The position numbers were made by a program, and so were the translations under genes. Shown in pieces: positions 56,829-64,000 of a stretch of DNA of 64,000 nucleotides (position 1 is the stretch's first letter; each line of letters starts with the position of its first letter). The stretch is from Rivularia sp. PCC 7116 (GTDB lineage: Bacteria > Cyanobacteriota > Cyanobacteriia > Cyanobacteriales > Nostocaceae). The notes under the pieces are model-generated. The model was not told the origin of the DNA, did no database searches, and was given only the letters and a program-made list of their open reading frames with translations. The stretch lies in assembly GCF_000316665.1 (NCBI RefSeq), contig NC_019678.1, forward strand, positions 4,526,001 through 4,590,000, read 5' to 3'.

Positions 56829-57458
56829 TTAATGCTCGAACAAACCTTGGAACTGTAATAAATCCAACTGCACTATGGTTGGTAAACATTTGAAACAGTC
56901 TTCGGCTAATTCTAATCTTTCTTCGCGTTGAAGCATTTCTATTAGCTTTCGCCGTATGCTGACTAAGTATCGTACATCATTTGCGGCATAACTAAGTTGA
57001 GCATCGGATAAGTTAGCAGCATTGCCCCAGTCAGAAGATTGAGCGCTTTTGTCAAGCTCAACTTGCTCTAATTGCTGTACCAATTCCTTAAGTCCGTGTC
57101 TAGGAGTATAAGTACGAACTAATTTACTCGCAATTTTTGTACAAAAAACGGGATTTACCATGATGCCCAAGTAATGGCGTAAAGTTGCTAAATCAAAACG
57201 GGCAAAGTGGAATATTTTGACAACACTCTCTGCTTCTAAAAGTTTTTTCATATTAGGGGCTTCGGTTTGTCCTTTCTCAATCCGAACAACCGTAACCTTA
57301 CCTTTATCGTCCGCTATCTGCACCAAGCATAAACGGTCTCTTAAAGGTAATAGTCCCATAGTTTCGGTATCTACAGCAATCGCTTCACATTTAAGATATG
57401 CCGAAAGAGTCGAATCATTTATATCGCGATCGCAAACCTGAAAATCTTGTAATTCCAT
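56829..57458 (-). CDS. RNase D-like 3'-5' exonuclease, 209 aa
   Basis: A DEDDy exonuclease domain without the HRDC domains of full RNase D. The five catalytic residues are visible: Asp30 and Glu32 (VDTETMGL), Asp89 (FHFARFDLATLRHYLG), Tyr157 and Asp161 (YAANDVRYL). It probably trims RNA 3' ends, such as tRNA precursors. The short length is common in cyanobacteria and alphaproteobacteria. It has no signal peptide and is soluble. The gene lies in the same direction as the CAP gene but separated by 84 bases with no clear overlap. Confidence 0.92.
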   Translation of the reverse strand: MELQDFQVCDRDINDSTLSAYLKCEAIAVDTETMGLLPLRDRLCLVQIADDKGKVTVVRIEKGQTEAPNMKKLLEAESVVKIFHFARFDLATLRHYLGIMVNPVFCTKIASKLVRTYTPRHGLKELVQQLEQVELDKSAQSSDWGNAANLSDAQLSYAANDVRYLVSIRRKLIEMLQREERLELAEDCFKCLPTIVQLDLLQFQGLFEH

Positions 57459-57542
57459 GAATCCTTAAAAATCAATGCAGTGTCCGCTCCCATAAAAAAA
57501 GGCAAACACTACTTTATTGTTTAAAAAAATAATAAATCAAAC

Positions 57543-58088
57543 TTATCTACTAAGAATAAAAATTTGAGTAAGGAAATATTCGTCTTCACTGTTTACAGCT
57601 ACACCAACCCCAGTCAAGTTATATTTACCCTTGATATTTTTTAGGTGTCCGGGACTCTCAATCCAACCTTTTACAGCTTCTGCAACCGGATCGTCATACC
57701 CATAATTAAAAGCTACATTTTCAGATGCACTGTTGTAGCGAATAGAAATAGTATCAACTCTTTTAGCAAATCCGTTATGGCTAAAGGGGACTCGATGTTT
57801 TGCCATATTTTGACTGTGAATCCTCGCTTGTTTGGAAATTTTGCTATCTAGCTTCAACTTAGGCAATTTTTTAGAAGCTCGATATTGATTTATTTTCTCA
57901 AATATAGACTTTTCTAATTCAGCAGTTTTTACATTGTTAGATAATTTAACCGGATGTGTTGGAATTAACAAGTCTTCCTTTGCTGTCGGTTCGCTGGTAG
58001 ACGTATGACCCGGTACAGGCTTTGTAGCCATTGCGCTAGCCAGGACAATTGTAGTAAAAGCAATGCCAAGTATAGTTTTTCGACTCAT
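57543..58088 (-). CDS. secreted CAP/SCP-domain protein, 181 aa
   Basis: A signal peptide (KTILGIAFTTIVLASAMA) leads into a CAP (cysteine-rich secretory protein, antigen 5, PR-1) domain: IFEKINQYRASKKLPKLKLDSKISKQARIHSQNMAKHRVPFSHNGFAKRVDTI, with the two conserved histidines, SENVAFNYGYDDPVAEAVKGWIESPGHLKNIKGKYNLTGVGVAV, ending in the ThrGlnIlePhe-type strand FLTQIFI. Bacterial members act outside the cytoplasm with unclear function. The start ATG is at a normal spacing from the hydrophobic core. Upstream is a 1.1-kb gene-free gap. Confidence 0.93.
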   Translation of the reverse strand: MSRKTILGIAFTTIVLASAMATKPVPGHTSTSEPTAKEDLLIPTHPVKLSNNVKTAELEKSIFEKINQYRASKKLPKLKLDSKISKQARIHSQNMAKHRVPFSHNGFAKRVDTISIRYNSASENVAFNYGYDDPVAEAVKGWIESPGHLKNIKGKYNLTGVGVAVNSEDEYFLTQIFILSR

Positions 58089-59254
58089 GGACGATTACAT
58101 AGTTTATAGGCTCTTGAGACGCTAACCCAGGTTTTATGGTTTCTTTGTATACCCGTATTTATTTAGGTGTTTTATTATTTAAAGAATCTTTGCATATCCT
58201 TTCTTAGCCGTCAAGACTAGCTAATTAAGGCAATTTTGATATTATTTTTAGATTAAGCAATCTAAAATTATAAATGAAGACTTTAAAAAGTTTTAATTTA
58301 TCTGGGCAAATATTCTGACTCAGTATAAGAGATTTAAGTTCGTTGTCAAAACAAACTCTACTTTTATTACCGATAAATAGTGTAAAATAATACTTTACGT
58401 TTCCAAGTAAGAATCCGATCATCCGTACAAAATGCTTTCGGATAATAAATGTCAAAACCCGGTTTTGTACAAACCGGGTTTGAAACGAGCAAAGAGTTTA
58501 CATATACTTAGCATCGTGAAGTTACATGTAATACATATTGCTCTGACCACGACACTTACTATAAGGCAGCGCTACTTTGCTTCCCCTCTCGTTATTAAAA
58601 GGAAAGTTTTTCTGTATCTCTTTATTTATTTTTTGCCTATGATTAGCTAAGTGCAACCTATTCTTAGTAGCAGAATAATAAGCATTTAATTTTGTATATA
58701 AACTGCTCACAATCTTATTCACTATTGCGATTAATGCTTACAGTAAATAATTATTATATTTAGAAAATTTTTTTATTTTAATATATTTTAAACCGTAGTT
58801 TTAGATTAATGATCTATATTTATTTTTGAAATTAGCTCTATTCTGAGTAAGCATTATATTGTATCTGAATACATCAGGACTTACGCAAGCGGCACATTTT
58901 TCTGTAGGGTGCTGTGACACTTTGAGTAATGTCGAAACCTAATAATAGCACCAACAGGATAGTGTAACAATTGCGTAAGTCCTGTACATGTAGATGTTGC
59001 GATATAGCAAGTAAAAGTATCCAGCTTATTTTCAGTCTTTAGGAATACAATATATTCACTCTTTTGATAGACGCGAGAATAATTTTTTATATATTGAAGT
59101 GAATGTCTTCACATATAAATGAAAATCAACTATATCTAAACTGCCAAAATAAATAGCATTAATAGATTATAATTACGATGAGATTAAAGAACAATTTTAA
59201 AATTAGCGAACTATAACCTAACTAGAAGTTAGCCTCAAGCTTGATAATTAATTA
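58089..59254. other. long gene-free region with a MITE
   Basis: 1.17 kb with no protein-like frame; the 58225-58455 and 58432-58650 frames lack family patterns and are AT-rich. It holds an AAACCCGG/CCGGGTTT hairpin (58457-58479) and the MITE at 58875-58984. The promoters of the CAP gene and the gene at 59255 must be here. Confidence 0.5.
58875..58984. mobile_element. MITE copy 2, 110 bp, 5-bp target duplication
   Basis: Terminal inverted repeats CAGGACTTACGCAA and TTGCGTAAGTCCTG, perfect over 14 bases. Flanked by TACAT on both sides (58870-58874 and 58985-58989), a 5-bp target duplication. Shares its left 65 bases with copy 1 (36628-36752) and is 15 bases shorter in the interior. No coding capacity. 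Confidence 0.88.
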
Positions 59255-60013
59255 ATGAGTGTATTATTTTCATCCATACCTTTTGGTTTTATTTCTACAG
59301 CGGCAATTGCTATCGGGTTAGCACTAACCCATTTATATTGTGGCAAGCTGCGCTTTATTAAAGTTCCCCGCAGCCGCTGGTTGAGTGGTGCTGGTGGAGT
59401 TTCCGTTGCTTATGTTTTCGTGCATATTTTGCCAGAATTAAGCGAGCATCAAGCAGTTTTAGAAGAGACACATAAAGGTTTTATTTCGTTCTTTGAACAC
59501 CATGTTTATCTACTAGCATTATTAGGATTAACCGTATTTTATGGTTTAGAAAGAATGGCAAGTGAGTCTCGCGAGAACCAAGAAGAAGCTGGGAAAGGTG
59601 ACGTTACGACACCAGGAGTTTTCTGGGTACATATCGGCTCTTTTGCTGTTTACAATGCTTTGATTGGTTATTTGTTAATGCATCGAGAAAAACCAGGAAT
59701 GGACAATTTATTGCTATACACTTTAGCAATGGCATTGCATTTTGTAGTTAATGATTTCGGTTTACGAGAAAACCATAAGCATATTTATGACCATATTGGA
59801 CGCTGGATATTAGCAGCAGCAATTATTGTAGGATGGGTAATAGGTGGAGGTACTCAAATCGGAGAAACAGCAATAGCTATTCTTTTTGCTTTTTTAGCAG
59901 GTGGAATTGTTCTTAATGTGTTAAAAGAAGAACTTCCTGAAGAACGAGAAAGCCGTTTTTGGGCATTTGGGTTAGGTGCGCTGATTTATACTGCTTTACT
60001 TTTAGCTGTATAG
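59255..60013 (+). CDS. polytopic membrane protein, ZIP-like
   Basis: A 252-residue protein with seven to eight hydrophobic segments: FGFISTAAIAIGLALTHLYC, LLALLGLTVFYGLERM, HIGSFAVYNALIGYLL, and others to the end. Histidine/acid-containing helices such as VSVAYVFVHILPELSEHQAVL and LAMALHFVVNDFGLRENHKHIYDHIG resemble metal-binding helices of ZIP-type zinc/iron transporters, but the overall pattern is divergent and I rate this as tentative. Located in the cytoplasmic or thylakoid membrane. It stands alone; no metal-response site is recognised upstream. Confidence 0.6.
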   Translation: MSVLFSSIPFGFISTAAIAIGLALTHLYCGKLRFIKVPRSRWLSGAGGVSVAYVFVHILPELSEHQAVLEETHKGFISFFEHHVYLLALLGLTVFYGLERMASESRENQEEAGKGDVTTPGVFWVHIGSFAVYNALIGYLLMHREKPGMDNLLLYTLAMALHFVVNDFGLRENHKHIYDHIGRWILAAAIIVGWVIGGGTQIGETAIAILFAFLAGGIVLNVLKEELPEERESRFWAFGLGALIYTALLLAV

Positions 60014-60368
60014 TTTAATCTTTTAATTTTTTTAACATTGTGCCTAATTATTTTTAATTTTTAATCGATGATAAATAATAGCTCAAAACTTTTGCAAATA
60101 GAAAATAACCAAAACAGTTTTTACTATTTCTTAAGATATTTCTTATTCTTTCTGAAGATAGATTCCCATAATTAGAATAACTATTGCCTTAGCTAGAAGA
60201 TTTTAACAGAAAAAAAGTATAAATTATTATCATCAATTAAGACATTATTTCAATTGTTGTATTAACTTCAATTAGATTTTGTCTCTTCTATTGAAGATAT
60301 TGAAAAATAATTATTTAAGTGCATCTACTAAAAAAAACTAACTTGATTGAAACAAGAACAAGGTATTT
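60014..60368. other. gene-free AT-rich spacer
   Basis: 355 bases of very AT-rich sequence between the membrane protein and the exported gene at 60369. No repeats or ORFs noted. Confidence 0.4.
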
Positions 60369-60998
60369 ATGCTTAATGAGAAACGAAAAATAAAAGCGTT
60401 GAAGAGAATAGCGAGTGGCTTTGCAGTTATAATTCCTTTTCTCCCTTTAGCTGCATTTGCGATTCCAAAACGCCCCAACCCGAAACGCAATCCTTGCCCT
60501 AAAATATATTACGAAGAACCTTACAACAGTAAGATATTAGTACCAGCAACCTGCCCGCCGAATGCTGCAACTTCTCGTTGGAAAAAGACAGGGCAAGCTG
60601 TAGATCAATCTATTAATATTGTAAGTCCAGATTCAAGCGTGACACCGCTTCAGCCTCCGATTCCTGAGAATCGTGCGAATGCTATTGCTAACATCAAGCC
60701 AATGATGGGTAAAGTAAGCGTGAAATTGAAAAACGACACCAACGCTCGCATTTCCTATCAAGCTGTTACTCATACTCAAGTTCGATATTTAGAAGGTGGA
60801 GAGGAAGTTACTTTACGCGATGTTCCCACACCTGCAACTATCACAATGATAAGAGAAGACAAAGGATTGTTACGAGTAATGCCGATGTCTGAGAAAGAAG
60901 ACGGTATGTTAACAGTTACTTTGGATGAAAAAACAAAGTTTGATAATAATCAAGGTGTTTTGAGAATTCAGGAAGATGGACAAGTCTTTTTGAATTAG
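60369..60998 (+). CDS. exported hypothetical protein, 209 aa
   Basis: I do not recognise this family. A signal peptide is visible (RIASGFAVIIPFLPLAAFA) followed by a mature part beginning IPKRPNPKRNPCPKIYYEEPY, with three cysteines in the first 60 residues. The C-terminal half has a beta-strand character (KVSVKLKNDTNARISYQAVTHTQVRYLEGGEEVTLRDVPTPATITMIREDKGLLRVMP) and may be an immunoglobulin-like or small barrel domain. It lies 101 bases before the lipoprotein gene at 61100 in the same direction and may be co-transcribed with it. Confidence 0.6.
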   Translation: MLNEKRKIKALKRIASGFAVIIPFLPLAAFAIPKRPNPKRNPCPKIYYEEPYNSKILVPATCPPNAATSRWKKTGQAVDQSINIVSPDSSVTPLQPPIPENRANAIANIKPMMGKVSVKLKNDTNARISYQAVTHTQVRYLEGGEEVTLRDVPTPATITMIREDKGLLRVMPMSEKEDGMLTVTLDEKTKFDNNQGVLRIQEDGQVFLN

Positions 60999-61099
60999 TC
61001 GCCAACAAAGTCGTGTAGGTGACTTCTAAAGTTTAGAAAGATGAACCAAGTTCGCAACAAAAATATAAGTTTTATTTCAATAATAGTAAGGTTGGATTA

Positions 61100-61882
61100 A
61101 TGAATAAGTTTTGGAAATTTCAGGGTGCAATTAGTTTAGCTTTAATGCTGTTCGTACTTCCTGCTTGCAGCAACGATAGTGCAGAAGTTCCCGGCGCAGG
61201 AAATGTTACTACTAAGGAAGTTGCAAATAATGCTGCTGCATTAGATGGCAAAACTGTAACAGTAAGGAGCGAGCCAAAAAGTAAAGTAGGTCCTGCTTCA
61301 TTTACTGTTGGTGATGAAAAATTCTTTGGTAACGAATCTATCTTGGTTATTAACGCTTCTGGAGAACCTTTCACCTTACCGGAAGATGACGATACAGAAA
61401 TTCAAGTAACGGGTATAGTTCGCAATTTTGTAATTGCAGATGTGGAGAAAGAATATAATCTTAAGTTAGATAAGCAATATTACGTTGAATTTGAGAACAA
61501 GCCAGCAATTATTGCTCAGTCTATGGCATTATCACCCGATCCAGGTGACATTACAAAAAATCCTCAAAAGTATTACAACAAAAGACTTGCAGTAGTAGGG
61601 GAAGTAGAAGATATTCAAGACGCTAATACCTTTACTTTAGATGAAGAGAAGCTATTTGGTGCTACCGATTTACTTGTTCTTAATCCTAAACCAAAAACAG
61701 CTATCAAAGATGATGAAGTAGTAGCGGTTACTGGAGTACTTCGTCCTTTTGTGCTAGCTGAATTTGAAAGAGAATACGATTTAGGTTGGGATTTAAAGCT
61801 TAAGCAGAAGTTGGAAGCCGATTACAGCACTAAACCTGTATTTGTAGCTGATAGCGTTTATCCTTCTGCAATTTCCGAATAA
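61100..61882 (+). CDS. lipoprotein with two internal repeats, paralogue 1
   Basis: Lipobox LPAC with Cys23 after a hydrophobic stretch (ISLALMLFVLPAC), so a membrane-tethered lipoprotein. The mature part has two copies of one roughly 85-residue domain: first SFTVGDEKFFGNESILVINASG...EIQVTGIVRNFVIADVEKEYNL, second TFTLDEEKLFGATDLLVLNPKP...VAVTGVLRPFVLAEFEREYDL. The strand pattern suggests an OB-like barrel, but no family is certain. The neighbour at 61977 is clearly a paralogue. Function is unknown. Confidence 0.8.
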   Translation: MNKFWKFQGAISLALMLFVLPACSNDSAEVPGAGNVTTKEVANNAAALDGKTVTVRSEPKSKVGPASFTVGDEKFFGNESILVINASGEPFTLPEDDDTEIQVTGIVRNFVIADVEKEYNLKLDKQYYVEFENKPAIIAQSMALSPDPGDITKNPQKYYNKRLAVVGEVEDIQDANTFTLDEEKLFGATDLLVLNPKPKTAIKDDEVVAVTGVLRPFVLAEFEREYDLGWDLKLKQKLEADYSTKPVFVADSVYPSAISE

Positions 61883-61902
61883 AAAAACTGGTAATCTGAA
61901 TT

Positions 61903-61929
61903 TAGGCTGGGATTATTCTTATCTCAGCC
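61903..61929 (+). terminator. hairpin between the two paralogues
   Basis: Arms AGGCTGGGA and TCTCAGCCT with one G-T pair, followed by TTTTAAATGTTTTTTATTG. A possible terminator or attenuator between the tandem genes. Confidence 0.65.
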
Positions 61930-61976
61930 TTTTAAATGTTTTTTATTGTCTACCATCAACTAATATCAGTGGAAAA

Positions 61977-62789
61977 ATGACTAATCAAACAAAAAAACGT
62001 TTTCAGTGGAGTCCCAAAATAATTTTCACGATTGCTTTTTTTGGGTTTTTATTTGGGCTATACTTCATATTTACTCGGGAGCCAGCCCCAACTCCGGGAT
62101 TGATGTCAGTATCCAAAATAGCCAGAGAAAAAGATGATTTGATTGGTAAATTTGTCACCATTAGAAGCAAATATATTGAAAAACTCGGTCCTACTTCCTT
62201 TGCTGTTAGAAAAAGGAAGTTTTTTATTAAAAGTAAACCAGTTATTATTATTAATGCATCTGGTAAAGTTTTTGATTTGCCCTCTGAGAAAGATACAGAA
62301 GTACAAGTAACGGGTACGATTCGTCAACTAGATATACCCAAACTTGAAAAAGAATTTAATTTAAGATTGCAAGATAAAGTTTACGAAGATTATAAAAATG
62401 GCACTGCTATTGTAGCTCAACATATTGCTTTAGCACCAGAAGTAAATGATATTGCTGACAATCCTAAAAAATACTATAACAGGAGGTTAGCATTAACTGG
62501 AGAAATAGAGAATATCAAAAATCCAAAAATGTTCACTTTAGACGAAGATGATTTGCTCGGAGAGCAAGATTTATTAGTATTAAATCCGACTCCTGCAATG
62601 GCTGTAAATAACGGACAAACAGTTGCTGTCACAGGTGTTGTACGTCCATTCCGGTTAGCAGAATTAGAAAAAGATTATAAATTAACTTGGAACTCAGGAT
62701 TAAAAAAAGAGATGGAGTTAAAATATAAAGAGAAACCTGTATTAATTGCAGACACTGTTTATCCTTCTAGAATTTCAACTTTAGATTAA
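61977..62789 (+). CDS. membrane-anchored protein with two internal repeats, paralogue 2
   Basis: Clear paralogue of the preceding lipoprotein: SFAVRKRKFFIKSKPVIIINASG...EVQVTGTIRQLDIPKLEKEFNL and MFTLDEDDLLGEQDLLVLNPTP...VAVTGVVRPFRLAELEKDYKL line up with both copies in paralogue 1. The signal differs: instead of a lipobox there is one membrane helix (KIIFTIAFFGFLFGLYFIF, about residues 13-32), so the same domain is anchored in another way. The gene is 94 bases downstream of paralogue 1 in the same direction. Function unknown. Confidence 0.8.
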   Translation: MTNQTKKRFQWSPKIIFTIAFFGFLFGLYFIFTREPAPTPGLMSVSKIAREKDDLIGKFVTIRSKYIEKLGPTSFAVRKRKFFIKSKPVIIINASGKVFDLPSEKDTEVQVTGTIRQLDIPKLEKEFNLRLQDKVYEDYKNGTAIVAQHIALAPEVNDIADNPKKYYNRRLALTGEIENIKNPKMFTLDEDDLLGEQDLLVLNPTPAMAVNNGQTVAVTGVVRPFRLAELEKDYKLTWNSGLKKEMELKYKEKPVLIADTVYPSRISTLD

Positions 62790-63271
62790 CTGATGATATT
62801 GTCATAAATATTGAAGTTAATCTCAATAAAACTTATGCGGTTAATAAGAGTTATCGATTGTAAAACATCTTCCAATTTTGACAAAATAAAATGTAAGGAA
62901 CCCTATTGTGAAAAATAATAGGTTCCTTACATTTGGTTTTAAATAGCACTAAAACATTTATCTTCGATTCGCTGTTATAGATGCCAGTTTTTAAATAACA
63001 ATCAACAACTTCCCTGTCCCATAAAGCCTTTATTAGTTCTAAATGAAAAAGCATTTACTTGTAGTGATTATAGTTAAATAAAGATAGAATTATAACTTAA
63101 ACAAAATTAAGGTTTTAGGGGTAATTGGAGAATTTAGAAGCCTGGTGTTATTAATTTTTCGGTGTGGTTGCATAAGTCCCGAGGAAACTAAGGTCATCGC
63201 GTCAAACATGTCATAATTTATGCTAAATATCAAACAATATTGATTTTTTCGCATAAAAAGTAAATTATCCA
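62790..63271. other. spacer upstream of the kinase gene
   Basis: 480 bases with the long hairpin at 62889-62934. The short frames on the minus strand (62851-63054, 63090-63278) show no protein pattern. The kinase promoter must lie here. Confidence 0.45.
62889..62934 (+). terminator. long hairpin after paralogue 2
   Basis: Arms AAATGTAAGGAACCCTATT and AATAGGTTCCTTACATTT pair over 18 bases with one bulged C. It lies 100 bases past the gene and is followed only by GGTTTT, so it may be a dispersed repeat rather than a terminator. Confidence 0.6.
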
Positions 63272-64000
63272 ATGTCACAGCAACCTATAGCTCAAGTCCT
63301 TGCCCAAAGGTATAAAATAATTAAATTAATTGGTAGAGGAGCATTTGGGGTGACATTTTTAGCTGAGGATATGCAGCGCCCAGGTAATCCTCATTGTATT
63401 GTCAAACAGTTTCAACCTATTCATACTGATGAAAATACATTAAGAATAGGTAAAAATTTATTTGATAGAGAAGCCGAAACTTTAGAAAAGTTAGGAAAGC
63501 ATGACCAAATTCCTCAACTTCTGGCGCACTTTGAAGAAAATCAACAGTTTTATTTAATTCAAGAATATATCCCAGGTCATGACCTTACGCAAGAAATTTC
63601 CCCTAAAAGTAGTCAAAATTTAACAGAAGCAGAAACTATCAAATTATTAATCGAAATATTAGAAGTTTTAGATTTTATTCATCAACAACAACATATTCAC
63701 CGTGATATCAAACTTTCCAATATTAGACGTAGAAGTTCCGATAATAAAATAGTCTTAATTGACTTTGGTGCGGTTAAACAAGTTACGACTCAAGTGGTAA
63801 ATCAAAATGGAAACGTTCGTTTAACTGTAGGAATTGGAACTCCTGGCTATATGCCCAGCGAACAAAGCCAAGGGCAACCTAGATTTAGTAGCGATGTCTA
63901 CGCTGTGGGAATGATCGGGATTCAGGCTATGACGGGAGTTGCTGCACATCTTTTACCGCAAAGCCAGAATACAAGTGAGATTATTTGGCGGCAACAAGCA
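63272..64000 (+). CDS. serine/threonine protein kinase (3' truncated by the window edge)
   Basis: The frame from the ATG at 63272 stays open to the last base, so the C-terminal part is outside. Visible: glycine loop GRGAFGVTFLAED (residues 21-33), ATP lysine Lys45 (CIVKQF), catalytic loop HRDIKLSN with Asp145, and DFG with Asp164 (LIDFGAVKQV), then the APE-type GTPGYMPSEQSQG. The loop reads HRDIKLSNIRRR instead of the usual HRDIKPENILR, but all catalytic residues are there. Cyanobacterial kinases of this type usually carry repeats or sensor domains after the kinase domain; these cannot be seen here. Confidence 0.93.
   Translation, partial: MSQQPIAQVLAQRYKIIKLIGRGAFGVTFLAEDMQRPGNPHCIVKQFQPIHTDENTLRIGKNLFDREAETLEKLGKHDQIPQLLAHFEENQQFYLIQEYIPGHDLTQEISPKSSQNLTEAETIKLLIEILEVLDFIHQQQHIHRDIKLSNIRRRSSDNKIVLIDFGAVKQVTTQVVNQNGNVRLTVGIGTPGYMPSEQSQGQPRFSSDVYAVGMIGIQAMTGVAAHLLPQSQNTSEIIWRQQA

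Noticed and set aside
58225-58722. Several short frames in the 1.1-kb gap at 58.1-59.2 kb
   Set aside because: AT-rich, overlapping on both strands, without ribosome-binding sites or domain patterns.

Overview
This window is chromosomal DNA from a cyanobacterium, most likely a filamentous, heterocyst-forming one. The evidence is an allophycocyanin core operon (apcE-apcA-apcB-apcC), a cyanobacterial-type ATP synthase operon with both b and b' subunits, several HIP1 octamers (GCGATCGC), a probable PatD heterocyst-frequency protein, and many AT-rich heptameric tandem repeats (STRRs) typical of Nostocales. No rRNA, CRISPR array, phage or intact insertion sequence is visible. The genus cannot be fixed from the sequence alone.

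Layout. 1-2.1 kb: 5'-truncated TetR-type regulator fused to a degenerate tyrosine-recombinase domain, then two small orphan genes. 2.2-6.2 kb: Fe superoxide dismutase and a DHH/CBS/tRNA-nucleotidyltransferase fusion. 6.3-9 kb: two GNAT acetyltransferases and a short-chain dehydrogenase among palindromic repeats. 9.6-19.5 kb: orphan membrane protein, double ABC ATPase, PatD-like protein, bifunctional RelA/SpoT, lipoprotein, DMT permease, alpha/beta hydrolase, MoaC and tRNA-Arg(ACG). 20.1-25.5 kb: a three-gene module of sigma factor, HEAT/DUF1822-like protein and pentapeptide-membrane-CHAT protease. 25.9-30.4 kb: secreted GH74-like and cytoplasmic GH13 glycosidases. 30.6-36 kb: apcEABC on the minus strand. 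37-40.5 kb: lipoprotein thioredoxin, exported protein, CcdA, ECF sigma and RskA-type anti-sigma. 40.8-46.7 kb: GPH sugar symporter, GNAT, secreted protein, hybrid REC-histidine kinase and methyltransferase. 47.2-54 kb: atp1-atpB-atpE-atpG-atpF-atpH-atpA-atpC. 54.6-55 kb: tmRNA. 55-64 kb: exported and membrane proteins, RNase D-like exonuclease, CAP protein, a tandem pair of duplicated-domain proteins, and the start of a Ser/Thr kinase that runs off the end.

How the genes work together. apcE/A/B/C build the phycobilisome core that passes light energy to the photosystems, and the atp operon turns the resulting proton gradient into ATP. RelA/SpoT and the PatD-like protein sit next to each other and tie starvation signalling to heterocyst patterning by position only. 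The thioredoxin/CcdA/ECF/anti-sigma cluster looks like a self-regulated extracytoplasmic redox unit. The sigma/DUF1822/CHAT trio looks like a membrane-sensing protease linked to transcription; it is the best candidate here for an undescribed system.

The intergenic DNA is unusually structured. STRR arrays occur in inverted pairs inside the atp and apc operon spacers and supply the stop codons of four genes. There are also two families of paired hairpins whose stems co-vary between copies, and a MITE with two copies that both carry clear 5-bp target duplications.
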